Origin: Actinoplanes sp. DH11
Lineage (GTDB): Bacteria > Actinomycetota > Actinomycetes > Mycobacteriales > Micromonosporaceae
Direction of reading: 5' to 3'
DNA: 64,000 bases
Assembly (NCBI RefSeq): GCF_020873875.1
Contig: NZ_JAHWGU010000022.1
Coordinates: forward strand, 1 to 64,000
Part shown: positions 16,181 through 25,899 of the stretch, piece by piece
Position numbering within the stretch: the first letter of the stretch is position 1
How the letters are laid out: each line of letters starts with the position of its first letter
Program-made: the position numbers and the translations under genes
The notes under the pieces: model-generated
What the model was told of the DNA's origin: nothing
Seen by the model: the letters and a program-made list of their open reading frames with translations, nothing else
The model's database searches: none

Positions 16181-17359
16181 TCACGGCAGCAGCGGGTCGT
16201 CCAGGAGATGCTCGAACGCCAGTTCGGCCGCGCCGATCAGGGCGGCGTCGGTGCCGAGTTCGGGGGTGCGCAGCCGGACGTGCTCGCGGCAGACCGGCAG
16301 GCCGACCGCGTTGAGCCGGCTGCGGATCTGCGCGGCGGCGCCCAGGTAGACGTCGCGGAGCGTACCGCCGAAGATCACCACCTCCGGATTGAAGATGTTG
16401 ACCAGGTTGCCGACCCCGAAGCCGAGCCAGTCGCCGACCTGGCGCAACGCGTGCTGGGCCTGGCTGTCACCGCGCATCGCGGCGTCCACCACGGCGAGCA
16501 CCGCGTCCCGGCCGCTGCGTTCGGCGCGGCCGGCGAGACGGAGCAGCGCGTGTTCCCCGATCTCGGTCTCCCAGCACCCCCGGGAACCGCAGGAGCAGGG
16601 CCGCCCGTACGGGTTGACCACCATGTGGCCCACCTCGCCGCTGTAACCGCCGTGCCCGGTGACCCGGTGCCCACCGGCCACGATCCCGGCGCCCACCCCG
16701 ACATCGCCGTAGAGGTAGATGACGTTGTCGCAGCCCACCGCCGCGCCACGGGCGTGCTCGGCGAGCGCGCAGACGTCGGCGTGGTTGCCGAGGGTGAGCC
16801 GGCCGGACTCGCCGAGCTCGGCGCGCAGCGTGTCACCCACCGGTTCCTCGACCCAGCCGATCGTCGGGGCGAGCCGGACCATGCCGTCCGCCCGTCGCAC
16901 CATGCCGGCCACGGCGAGGCCGCTGCCCACACAGCGGGCGTCGTCCGGCACACCGGCCCGCATCTGCCGGATGAACCGGGCCAGCGGCTGAACGGCGTCG
17001 TCCGGGGTCATGCCGGGTGGACGCTCGGTCTCGTACTGCTCCAGGATCCGGCCGCCCAGACCGACCCGTGCCGCACGCAGCCGGTCCACCTCGATGCTCA
17101 GCGCGTAGGCGTACACCTTGCCCGACTCGGGCCGGACGACCAACGAGGGTCGTCCGGCCCGGCCGGTCTCGCGTGGCACCGCCTCGCTGACCAGTCCGAC
17201 GCTGGTCAGCTCGGCGGTGAGGGCCCCGATGGTGCTGCGGTTGAGGCCGAGCCGGTTGGTGAGTTCCGCCCGGGAAGTCGCGCCGTGCACATGCACGTAG
17301 CGCAACAGCGTCCCGAGGTTGTGCCGGCGTACCTCTTCCTGGCTGGGGCCGGCTCCCAT
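16181..17359 (-). CDS. ROK family transcriptional regulator of the sugar transporter operon
   Basis: A 392-residue regulator. Residues 14-62 are a winged helix (TSRAELTNRLGLNRSTIGAL). The ROK domain has the zinc motif CSCGSRGCWE (Cys255, 257, 262). The N-terminal kinase signature DxGGTK is replaced by SIEVDRLRAA and the catalytic NDAN block reads NHADV, so it should sense sugar rather than phosphorylate it (XylR/NagC-like). Its start overlaps the permease stop (TGATG), placing it last in the ABC operon, where it probably controls its own transporter in response to the imported sugar. Confidence 0.9.
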   Translation of the reverse strand: MGAGPSQEEVRRHNLGTLLRYVHVHGATSRAELTNRLGLNRSTIGALTAELTSVGLVSEAVPRETGRAGRPSLVVRPESGKVYAYALSIEVDRLRAARVGLGGRILEQYETERPPGMTPDDAVQPLARFIRQMRAGVPDDARCVGSGLAVAGMVRRADGMVRLAPTIGWVEEPVGDTLRAELGESGRLTLGNHADVCALAEHARGAAVGCDNVIYLYGDVGVGAGIVAGGHRVTGHGGYSGEVGHMVVNPYGRPCSCGSRGCWETEIGEHALLRLAGRAERSGRDAVLAVVDAAMRGDSQAQHALRQVGDWLGFGVGNLVNIFNPEVVIFGGTLRDVYLGAAAQIRSRLNAVGLPVCREHVRLRTPELGTDAALIGAAELAFEHLLDDPLLP

Positions 17360-18615
17360 CAGCTTCCCGTTGCGGAGGCTCTGCGCCGGGCCAGAGCGTC
17401 GACGCTCGCTGCGGCCAACAGGATCAGGCCGGTGACGATGAACCGGGTGCCCGACTTGTAGCCCATCAGGCCCATGCCGTTGTCGATCACCGCGATCACC
17501 GCGCCACCGATCACCGCGTGGATCACCTTGCCCTTGCCGCCGAAGAGGCTGGTGCCGCCGATGACCGCGGCGCCGACCGAGTAGAGCAGGATGTTGCTGC
17601 CGCCGGTGTTCGGGTCGACCGAGCTGGCCCGGCTGACCACGAGGATGCCGCCGATCGCGGCCATGAACGACCCGATCACGAAGACCGAGATACGGATCCG
17701 GTCGACCGAGATGCCCGCACGCCGGGCCGCCTCGGCGTTGCCGCCGACCGCGTAGACGTGCCGGCCGTAGGTGGTGCGACCGAGCACGAAGGTCCAGAAG
17801 ACCAGGAAGACCGCGATGATCGGTACGACGATCGGCACGCCCTTGAGCGAGTTGATCACCGGGTTGATCGACCGTTCCTGGGTGAGGATGTACGTGCCCG
17901 CGATCAGCAGCACAGCGAGGCCGATGACCCGCGCCAGCACAATGCCGATCGGGTCGGCGATCAGGCCGCGCTTGATCCGTGAGCGGTACCGGTTGAACTG
18001 CGCCAAGGCGTAACCCGCGACGGCGACCAGGGTGACGATCCAGCTCCAGGTCACCGACATGTTCGACTTGTTCAGCGCGAGCACGAACTCGTCGGTGATC
18101 GAGATGTTCTTGCCGTCGGAAAGCAGCAGGAGCAGTACACCCTGGAAGGCGAGGAACGCGGCAAGGGTCACCACGAACGACGGGATGCCGAGCTTCGCCA
18201 CCAGCGAGCCCAGCACCAGGCCGATCACCACGCCGGTCAGCAGCGCGGCCGGGATCGCCACGTACCAGGGCAGACCCTCGTTGGTGAGCAGGATCGCCAT
18301 GACCGCGCCGCAGACGCCGCTGGCGAAGCCGGCGGAGAGGTCGATCTCGCCCAGCAGCAAGACGAAGACCAGGCCCATCGCGATGAAGACGACCTGCGCG
18401 CTCTGGTTGAACAGGTTCGCGAAGTTGAACGCGCTCAAGAACGTGTCGCTTCGGGCGATGCCGAAGATGGCGACGAGGACGAGCAGCCCGAGGACCGCCG
18501 GCAGCGAGCCCAGGTCGCCGCCGCGGACCTTGCCCCAGTAATCACGGACGTAGCTGCCGACCGTGGGCTTGACGGCCTGGATGCCACCGGCCGTGGTGGT
18601 CGTGGTGGTAGTCAC
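17359..18615 (-). CDS. Sugar ABC transporter permease (XylH-like)
   Basis: A 418-residue membrane protein with about ten hydrophobic helices. The BPD_transp_2 signature of ribose/xylose permeases is present: GEIDLSAGFASGVCGAVMA early and AVGGNAEAARRAGISVDRIRISVF later, the EAA-like ATPase contact. The start overlaps the ATPase stop (ATGA). As one permease gene serves the system, it should work as a homodimer. Specificity probably matches the adjacent xylose-type binding protein. Confidence 0.93.
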   Translation of the reverse strand: MTTTTTTTAGGIQAVKPTVGSYVRDYWGKVRGGDLGSLPAVLGLLVLVAIFGIARSDTFLSAFNFANLFNQSAQVVFIAMGLVFVLLLGEIDLSAGFASGVCGAVMAILLTNEGLPWYVAIPAALLTGVVIGLVLGSLVAKLGIPSFVVTLAAFLAFQGVLLLLLSDGKNISITDEFVLALNKSNMSVTWSWIVTLVAVAGYALAQFNRYRSRIKRGLIADPIGIVLARVIGLAVLLIAGTYILTQERSINPVINSLKGVPIVVPIIAVFLVFWTFVLGRTTYGRHVYAVGGNAEAARRAGISVDRIRISVFVIGSFMAAIGGILVVSRASSVDPNTGGSNILLYSVGAAVIGGTSLFGGKGKVIHAVIGGAVIAVIDNGMGLMGYKSGTRFIVTGLILLAAASVDALARRRASATGS

Positions 18616-19415
18616 TGTCCGTCTCCCGGCGTGATGTCGATGAACTCCGAAGGCTTCTCCGGCGGAAGGCCGAGGTTGCCGCTGCGCCCACCGGTGATCA
18701 GCTCGACGACCTGGGAGTGCGTCACATCGGCCGCCTTCACCTGTGCGGCCATCCGGCCCAGGTAGAGCGCCGCGATGCGGTCCGAGACCGCGAACACGTC
18801 GTTCATGTTGTGCGAGATCAGCACGACGCCGAGGCCGTTGTCGGCGAGCCGCCGGACCAGCTCCAGCACCTGCGCGGTCTGCGCGACGCCGAGGGCGGCG
18901 GTCGGCTCGTCGAGGATGACGACCCGGCTGTTCCAGAGCACCGCCTTGGCGATCGCCACCGTCTGGCGCTGACCCCCGGAGAGGCTGGCGACGAGCTGGC
19001 GCAGCGACTTGACGGTACGCACCGACAGGCTGCGCAGAGTCTCGCCGGCCATCTCCTCCATCGTCGCCTCGTCGAGGATGATGCCGGACTTCTTCTCCCG
19101 GCCGAGGAACATGTTCTGGACGATGTCCAGGTTGTCGCAGAGCGCGAGGTCCTGGTAGACGACCTCGATACCGAGCGCGGAGGCCTCACGCGGCGAGTGG
19201 ATCGAGACCTGCTTGCCCTCGAAGGTCACCGTGCCCGAGTCGATCGTGTAGATACCGCTGATGCATTTGACCAGCGTGGACTTACCGGCGCCGTTGTCGC
19301 CCACCAGGGCGGTGACCTCGCCCGGGTAGACGTCCAGGCCGACGTCGTGCAGAACTTGGACAGGACCGAAGCTCTTGTCGATCCCGCGCAGTTCCAGAAG
19401 GGGTGTCGCGGCCAC
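18612..19415 (-). CDS. Sugar ABC transporter ATP-binding protein (XylG-like, single NBD)
   Basis: A 267-residue ATPase with Walker A GDNGAGKST, Q-loop VVYQDLALCDN, signature SLSGGQRQ, Walker B VVILDEPTAAL and the H-loop ISHN. Typical RbsA/XylG proteins have two fused NBDs (about 500 residues); this has one, as in FrcA-type systems, so it should act as a homodimer. The GTG at 19415 has GGAG 8-9 nt upstream; the 16-residue upstream extension is Arg-rich and lacks a ribosome site. It is separated from the binding-protein gene by a strong hairpin. Confidence 0.93.
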   Translation of the reverse strand: MAATPLLELRGIDKSFGPVQVLHDVGLDVYPGEVTALVGDNGAGKSTLVKCISGIYTIDSGTVTFEGKQVSIHSPREASALGIEVVYQDLALCDNLDIVQNMFLGREKKSGIILDEATMEEMAGETLRSLSVRTVKSLRQLVASLSGGQRQTVAIAKAVLWNSRVVILDEPTAALGVAQTAQVLELVRRLADNGLGVVLISHNMNDVFAVSDRIAALYLGRMAAQVKAADVTHSQVVELITGGRSGNLGLPPEKPSEFIDITPGDGQ

Positions 19416-19510
19416 TGAGGGTTCTCCTTCGTTCGGTGACCGGTTGCGTCGTGGCTCCGCCACCTCATCGTGGCTCCGCCGACCGCGGGGGGCTGTCGAA
19501 AACCGAGTCC

Positions 19511-19539
19511 GGCGCCGCCCACGTCGCGTGGGCGGCGCC
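19511..19539 (-). terminator. Intercistronic hairpin after the binding-protein gene
   Basis: A perfect 13-bp stem (19511-19523 with 19527-19539) closed by TCG, without a U-tract. In ABC operons such structures protect or partly terminate the binding-protein message so that it is made in excess over ATPase and permease. Confidence 0.65.
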
Positions 19540-19570
19540 GAGAATCAGGCGTTACGACGGGGTGTCAGCG

Positions 19571-20686
19571 TCAGCTGATGCCCGCGTCGGTGCAGGCCTT
19601 GGCGAAGTCCGCGGTGCAGAGCTCCTCCTTGGTGACGAAGCCGTCAGTCACGACGTCCTTGACGTTCGCCTTGGTGATCGACTGCGGCTTGAGCAGCACA
19701 GCCTTGACGTCCTTCTTGGACTCCGGGTCGGTGACGGTGGCGGTCGCCGTGGTCGGCGCCTCCTGCTTCGCCAGCGAGATCGCCAGCGCGGCGGCGGCGT
19801 CGGCCTCCTGCTTGATGGCCTTGTAGACCGTCATGCACTGGTCGCCGACGAGCACGTTCTGCAGACCCTGAACGGTGGCGTCCTGGCCGGTGACCGGGAC
19901 CTGGCCGTTCAGCTTGTTCTTCTTCAGCACCTGGATGGCCGCGTTGCCCAGGCCGTCATTGGCGGCGAGGACACCCTTGATGTCCTTGTTCTGGGTGAGC
20001 ATCTGCTCGAAGAGCGTGCCGCCCTGAACGTTGTCCCAGTCCGGCACGTCCTGGTCCGGGCCCTTGACGAACTCGTTCGAGTCGAACTTCGGCTTGAGAA
20101 CCGAGTCGTAGCCCTCCTTGAACAGGGTGGCGTTGTTGTCGGTGGGCGAACCGTTGAGGTACGCGACGACCGGCTTGGTGACCTTCTTCTCGGCCAGGCA
20201 GTCGATGAGACCCTGCCCCTGAAGCTTGCCGACCTCGACGTTGTCGAAGGACACGTAGTAGTCCGCGCCACCGTTGAGGGTGAGGCGGTCGTAGTCGATG
20301 GTCGCGATGCCGGACGTCTTCGCCTGATCCAGCACGGCCTTGCCGGTGCCGGAGTCCAGGTTGACGATCATCAGAACCTTGACGCCGCTGGAGATCATGC
20401 CCTCCGCGATCGTCTGGAACCGGGCCTTGTCGCCCTGCGCGTTCTGGATGTCGGCCTCCACACCGGCCGCCTTGAAGGCGTCGGTGAGGTACTTCAGGTC
20501 GGCGGTCGCCCAGCGCGCGGAGCTCTTGGTGTCCGGCAGAATCACGCCGACCTTGCCGGCCGACGAGCTCGTGCCGGTACCGCTGCCGCTGCTGCCGCTG
20601 TCGCCGCCGTCTTCGCTGCCGCACGCGGCCATGCTTCCGGTGGCCAGCAAGCTGACCGCGGCAAGGGCGAACAGTCCCTTACGCAT
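19571..20686 (-). CDS. Xylose-type sugar-binding lipoprotein (XylF-like)
   Basis: A 371-residue lipoprotein with a signal sequence and lipobox SMAAC (Cys22), then a Ser/Gly linker and a Peripla_BP_4 fold. Landmarks are VGVILPDTKSSARW at the start, NLDSGTGKAVLDQAK in the hinge, and VLAANDGLGNAAIQVL plus VPVTGQDATVQGLQNV in the second lobe, all close to D-xylose-binding proteins. It is the first gene of the operon. RBS AAGGA is close to the ATG. D-xylose is the best guess, but other pentoses cannot be excluded. Confidence 0.92.
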   Translation of the reverse strand: MRKGLFALAAVSLLATGSMAACGSEDGGDSGSSGSGTGTSSSAGKVGVILPDTKSSARWATADLKYLTDAFKAAGVEADIQNAQGDKARFQTIAEGMISSGVKVLMIVNLDSGTGKAVLDQAKTSGIATIDYDRLTLNGGADYYVSFDNVEVGKLQGQGLIDCLAEKKVTKPVVAYLNGSPTDNNATLFKEGYDSVLKPKFDSNEFVKGPDQDVPDWDNVQGGTLFEQMLTQNKDIKGVLAANDGLGNAAIQVLKKNKLNGQVPVTGQDATVQGLQNVLVGDQCMTVYKAIKQEADAAAALAISLAKQEAPTTATATVTDPESKKDVKAVLLKPQSITKANVKDVVTDGFVTKEELCTADFAKACTDAGIS

Positions 20687-21032
20687 TCCTTATGTCCTTT
20701 CGGGGGGATAAATCCGGGGCCTTGGTTCGGATTTGTCAGGGCTCGCGCGCGCTGCGAGAGGTGACGCAGCCCCTGTGACACTGATGGATGAAGAACCGAT
20801 TTGTTGTGCCCGGCAACGTATTCCTCCAGTGGCCGAGAACACAAGCGGCAACGACGGTCTATCTCGTAACCAGGGATAACAATCCGGCAACACAGCGGTG
20901 CTACCAGCACTGACCTCGGCACACGAAAAATCGCCCCGGCTAAGTGCCGGGTCACGTTGAGTGATATTGATGCCGGATTTCGCCCCTGACAGGGGAACGG
21001 GCGATTCCGGCGTACGCCTAAGATGCGGGCGC
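20687..21032. other. Upstream region of the sugar transporter operon
   Basis: 346 bases carrying the leader of the sugar-binding gene and the 3' flank of the YbaK gene. A CCCGGC-TAAGT-GCCGGG stem (20935-20951) may end the YbaK transcript. A ROK operator is expected here but none could be assigned with confidence. No ORF is credible. Confidence 0.5.
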
Positions 21033-21515
21033 TCAGCCCCGGATCGGCGCGATGACGGCCCCGGTCAGCCGGATCAGGTCGGCCGGCGCCACGGACACCT
21101 GGAGACCACGGCGACCCGCGGAGACGTACATGAGGTCGAGGGTCTCCGCCGTTTCGTCGATCACCGTACGCAGCCGGCGGCGCTGCCCGAGCGGGCTGAT
21201 GCCGCCGCGGACGTAGCCGCTGGAGCGCTCGGCTGCGGCCCGGTCGGCGAGGACCGCGCGCTTGCCGCCGGCGGCCTGAGCGAGAGCTTTGAGGTCGAGG
21301 TCGCCGGTGACCGGGACGACGCCAACCACGAGCGTGCCGTCCACCTCGGCGATCAGCGTCTTGAACAGCCGCTCCGGCGGCACGCCGAGGAACTCCGCGA
21401 CCAGGGCGCCGTAGTTCGGGGCGTCGGGCGAGACGTCGTACGGGTGCAGGGTGTATGCCACCCGCTCGGCGGCCAGCAGAACGGTGGCCGGCGTCCCGGC
21501 CGCTTTCTTCGCCAT
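21033..21515 (-). CDS. ybaK: YbaK/EbsC-type Cys-tRNA(Pro) deacylase
   Basis: A 160-residue editing-domain protein that hydrolyses cysteine mischarged onto tRNA(Pro). It has the YbaK core with the substrate Lys in ERLFKTLIAEVDG, VGVVPVTGDLDLKALA and the GYVRGGISPLGQRRRL loop. The ATG at 21515 was chosen because it aligns with family starts and TAGCGT lies exactly 7 nt before it; the longer reading frame adds an implausible Cys/Arg-rich stretch. It stands alone. Confidence 0.9.
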   Translation of the reverse strand: MAKKAAGTPATVLLAAERVAYTLHPYDVSPDAPNYGALVAEFLGVPPERLFKTLIAEVDGTLVVGVVPVTGDLDLKALAQAAGGKRAVLADRAAAERSSGYVRGGISPLGQRRRLRTVIDETAETLDLMYVSAGRRGLQVSVAPADLIRLTGAVIAPIRG

Positions 21516-21522
21516 GCCCGTA

Positions 21523-21528
21523 ACGCTA
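21523..21528 (-). promoter_or_regulatory. -10 element of probable leaderless promoter (ybaK)
   Basis: TAGCGT, then 7 nt, then the ATG at 21515. No Shine-Dalgarno is present. Confidence 0.55.
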
Positions 21529-21783
21529 CCCCTTCCCCTCCCAATCAAGATTCGCGAACACCCCACTCTGAAATGGCAGCTCAACCTCGATATCGAGCAG
21601 CCCTCTCCACTGGCGGAGCGATAACGCCTTGACTACAGCAAAGATGGATGATAGAGCGCTTTGATTGCCAAGTTCGATCTAGACACGACCACCTTCGGCG
21701 GCTAACGTCCACATCAACCGGATGCCAACCATCATCAATGGCTGACATCAGATCACCGCATTAAGAAGGCAGGGAAGTTTTAC

Positions 21784-22236
21784 GTGAAGAAAAGTTGGAT
21801 CATACGCGCCGCTGTTGTTACCGCGGCGCTTGTCAGCACTGCACTCGCAGGTCCGACCAGCCCCGCTCAAGCAGGCGAATGCACCACACAGGGCTGCGGC
21901 GGTGAGGTCCTGAACAGGACGTCGCGCGTCGTTTACGTCACCAACTGCTGGCTCTCCGGCAACCCGGGTATCTGGTATGGATCCATTCCCTCTTGCGCCA
22001 CCAATGGCTACAACCTCAATAAATTCAAAGCATATTACGGCCTTGGGCCGAATCAGAATACTAGGAACTTCTCGAAGTACTACGACACCGATGCCATCCG
22101 CGTTGACAACGGATGCACTTTGACCTTCTCCGAAGGCGGCCTCAACCATACGCATAGCGCTAGGGGCATTGGGAGCCATCTGTGGGTGAAGATCAATAAC
22201 CACGTCAAGGCCACGGTGACCAACTACAGCTGCTGA
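21784..22236 (+). CDS. Small Cys-rich secreted protein of unknown function
   Basis: A 150-residue protein with a clean signal peptide (MKKSWII..., cleavage at AQA-GEC, about residue 32) and a mature part of about 118 residues containing six cysteines, enough for three disulfides, plus many Asn, Tyr and Gly. No family recognised. Codon use is far less G/C-biased than its neighbours (AAT, AAA, ATT, TCT are frequent), and the 200 bases upstream are also AT-richer, which suggests recent acquisition. The GTG follows an AAGGCAGGGA purine run. A perfect palindrome ends the gene. It could be a bacteriocin-like or protective extracellular protein; this is a guess. Confidence 0.75.
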   Translation: MKKSWIIRAAVVTAALVSTALAGPTSPAQAGECTTQGCGGEVLNRTSRVVYVTNCWLSGNPGIWYGSIPSCATNGYNLNKFKAYYGLGPNQNTRNFSKYYDTDAIRVDNGCTLTFSEGGLNHTHSARGIGSHLWVKINNHVKATVTNYSC

Positions 22237-22240
22237 CGGC

Positions 22241-22282
22241 ATACGCGGGGCTTGCGGCAGATCTGCCGCAAGCCCCGCGTAT
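22241..22282. terminator. Perfect 42-bp palindrome, bidirectional terminator
   Basis: Left half 22241-22261 and right half 22262-22282 are exact complements with no spacer. It lies four bases after the secreted-protein stop and 15 bases before the end of the converging methyltransferase gene, so it should fold in both transcripts. Confidence 0.8.
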
Positions 22283-22297
22283 CGACGTTACGGAAAC

Positions 22298-23578
22298 TCA
22301 TCGGCACAGGAGCACGGTCGGCGCGTCGGCCACCCGGGTCAGGACCAGGCCGGCGCCGTGCGGGCCGGACAGGCGCAGCTCCTTGCGCAGCTGGTCGGGG
22401 ACGAGCGCCGAACCGCGCTTGCGGATCTCCAGCCGGCCGATGCCGCGGTCACGCAACAGAGCCCGGAGCCGCTTCAGGGAGAACGGCAGCACGTCGGTCA
22501 CCTCCAGCCGGCGCGCGAACGGTGTGTCCACCGGCTCGTCGGTGTAGACGTAGGCGATCTGCGGGTCGCCCAGCCACCCACCCACCGACGCGGCGAACTC
22601 GGCCACCAGGTGCGACCGGACCACCGCCGGGTCCGGGTCGTAGAGGTAGGCGCCGACCGGCCCCACCGGCGCGGCGACGAACCCGGAGCCGGTCAGCTCG
22701 GCGACACCAGCGCCCGCACCCACCACGCCGGCGCCCGCCACACCCGTGCCCGCACCCGTCGTGCCCGCACCCGTCGCGCCCACGCCCGCCCCACCCGCCG
22801 CGGCCCCGGAACCCATCCGTGAGCCGAGCAGGGTGGCCCGGCGCGGCGCCCCGGCCAGCGGGCCGCACCAGAACGCCGCCTCGACCAGGTCACCGCCGAC
22901 ACTCACCCATTCACCTTCGGCGCCCGGCGGCAGCAGCCCGTGGTCGATGCCCGGTGCCAGCTTCAGCACCGTCCGCGGCACCCGGCCGGGCAGTGCGGCC
23001 ACGAAGTCCCACGGCGGTGAGTAGGACTTCGGGTCGAACACCCGGCCCCGGCCGGCCTGCCGGCGCGCCGGATCGGCGAAGACCGCGTCGTAGCGCTCCA
23101 CCTCGACCGTGGTGGCGTCCGCGCACTCCACGGTGATCAGCTCGCCGAGCCCGAGCGCTTCGGCGTTCGCGGCGGCGAGCGCGGCCGTCAGCGGGTCGGC
23201 GTCGACCGCGTGCACCCGGATGCCCTGCCGGGCCGCGGCGAAGGCGTCGCTGCCCAGCCCGCAGCCGAGGTCGGTGAGTGAGCGCACCCCGGCCGCGGCG
23301 AGGCGGGCCGCGCGCCGGTCCGCGACCACGGCGCGGGTCGCCTGTTCGAGGCCGGCCCGGGAGAAGAACATCCGGGCCGCGTCCGGGCCGAACTTGCATG
23401 CCGCGCGCCCGCGCAAACTAGCCTGGGTCAAGGCGGCCGCGGAGAGCTCCGCGCCGATGCCCCGGGCACGCACGGCCGAGGCGGCGGCAAGTGGCTCGGC
23501 GTCACCTACCTCGGCCGCCACGGCCAGGGCTTCGGCGCCTTCCGGGGTCCGCAACAGCGAGAGCAGCTCAGGGGTCAC
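22298..23578 (-). CDS. Class I SAM-dependent methyltransferase with THUMP-like C-terminus
   Basis: A 426-residue protein. The Rossmann motif I is SLTDLGCGLGSDAFAAARQG, followed by VHAVDADPLTAALAAAN and DAVFADPARRQAGRGR (motif IV). The C-terminus (LRALLRDRGIGRLEIRKRGSALVPDQLRKEL) matches the THUMP-like region of this actinobacterial family, which points to an RNA substrate. Between them a low-complexity Gly/Ala/Val insert (about residues 265-300) looks like a repeat expansion. The GTG at 23578 follows GGGAGAA; longer reading frames run into the groES promoter. It is divergent from groES. Confidence 0.85.
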   Translation of the reverse strand: MTPELLSLLRTPEGAEALAVAAEVGDAEPLAAASAVRARGIGAELSAAALTQASLRGRAACKFGPDAARMFFSRAGLEQATRAVVADRRAARLAAAGVRSLTDLGCGLGSDAFAAARQGIRVHAVDADPLTAALAAANAEALGLGELITVECADATTVEVERYDAVFADPARRQAGRGRVFDPKSYSPPWDFVAALPGRVPRTVLKLAPGIDHGLLPPGAEGEWVSVGGDLVEAAFWCGPLAGAPRRATLLGSRMGSGAAAGGAGVGATGAGTTGAGTGVAGAGVVGAGAGVAELTGSGFVAAPVGPVGAYLYDPDPAVVRSHLVAEFAASVGGWLGDPQIAYVYTDEPVDTPFARRLEVTDVLPFSLKRLRALLRDRGIGRLEIRKRGSALVPDQLRKELRLSGPHGAGLVLTRVADAPTVLLCR

Positions 23579-23604
23579 CCAGGCATTCTCCCTGGCGTGA
23601 CAGG

Positions 23605-23631
23605 TTGGCACTCTGGTTGACGGAGTGCTAG
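23605..23631 (+). promoter_or_regulatory. CIRCE operator 1 (HrcA site)
   Basis: TTGGCACTC-N9-GAGTGCTAG, a near-consensus CIRCE inverted repeat. It overlaps the -35 element and spacer of the groES promoter, so HrcA binding should block RNA polymerase. Confidence 0.93.
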
Positions 23632-23645
23632 TTCCGGAATAGTCT
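23617..23645 (+). promoter_or_regulatory. groES-groEL promoter
   Basis: TTGACG (23617-23622), a 17-bp spacer and TAGTCT (23640-23645) give a sigma-70/HrdB-type promoter with an expected start near 23652, inside the second CIRCE. Confidence 0.75.
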
Positions 23646-23649
23646 CCGG

Positions 23650-23676
23650 TTAGCACTCTCAACATGAGGGTGCCAA
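23650..23676 (+). promoter_or_regulatory. CIRCE operator 2 (HrcA site)
   Basis: TTAGCACTC-N9-GGGTGCCAA. It is 45 bp downstream of the first CIRCE and covers the predicted transcription start, so the two sites bracket the promoter. Confidence 0.92.
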
Positions 23677-23807
23677 CCGTCCGGCCCTGCCGTGCGGTTA
23701 GGCACCAGGCGGACCGGCACCCGCGACGACGGCCCCGCCCGGTGGCATGAGGCATGAGACCGGCCTGGTTCATGGCCGGCGAAACCTGTACCCAGGAGGG
23801 TATGCCC

Positions 23808-24116
23808 GTGACTACCGCGACCAAGGTTGCGATCAAGCCGCTCGAGGACCGCATCGTGGTCCAGGCGAACGAGGCTGAGACCACGACTGCTTCCGGCATC
23901 GTGATCCCCGACACCGCCAAGGAGAAGCCGCAGGAGGGCACCGTCCTCGCTGTCGGCCCCGGCCGGATCGACGACAAGGGGAACCGGGTTCCGCTCGACG
24001 TCAAGGTCGGCGACGTGGTCCTCTACTCGAAGTACGGCGGCACCGAGGTCAAGTACGCCGGCGAGGAGTACCTGGTGCTCTCCGCCCGCGACGTCCTCGC
24101 GGTCATCGAGAAGTAA
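23808..24116 (+). CDS. groES: Co-chaperonin GroES
   Basis: A 102-residue Cpn10. KPLEDRIVVQ begins the fold; the mobile loop that binds GroEL is near ETTTASGIVIPDTAKEKPQEG, and VGDVVLYSKYGGTEVKYAGEEYLVLSARDVLAVI closes it. The GTG at 23808 was chosen over the ATG at 23802 because AGGAGG sits 8 nt before it but only 2 nt before the ATG, and related proteins start with VTTA. It is transcribed with groEL from a promoter under double CIRCE control (heat shock). Confidence 0.96.
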   Translation: MTTATKVAIKPLEDRIVVQANEAETTTASGIVIPDTAKEKPQEGTVLAVGPGRIDDKGNRVPLDVKVGDVVLYSKYGGTEVKYAGEEYLVLSARDVLAVIEK

Positions 24117-24188
24117 GACCTAACTGATTGCGCTTGCGCCCTGTTCCGATGTCTCGGGGCAGGGCGCTGGTGCGTGAAGGGACCATTA

Positions 24189-25841
<1,653 letters not shown>

Positions 25842-25864
25842 TCCACGGATCCGAGCAGTGAGGG

Positions 25865-25890
25865 GAGGGCGCGCCACACGGCGCGCCCTC
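25865..25890. terminator. Hairpin after groEL
   Basis: An 11-bp perfect stem (25865-25875 with 25880-25890) and ACAC loop, located between converging groEL and the ABC exporter gene, so probably used by both. Confidence 0.75.
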
Positions 25891-25899
25891 TTCGCGTCT

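Noticed and set aside
22680..22800. Frameshift or insertion in the methyltransferase
   Set aside because: The Gly/Ala/Val-rich repeat is in frame and the conserved blocks continue on both sides.
23579..24004. Longer start of the THUMP-like methyltransferase
   Set aside because: It would cross the double CIRCE promoter and the groES gene; residues are not protein-like and GTG 23578 has a ribosome site.
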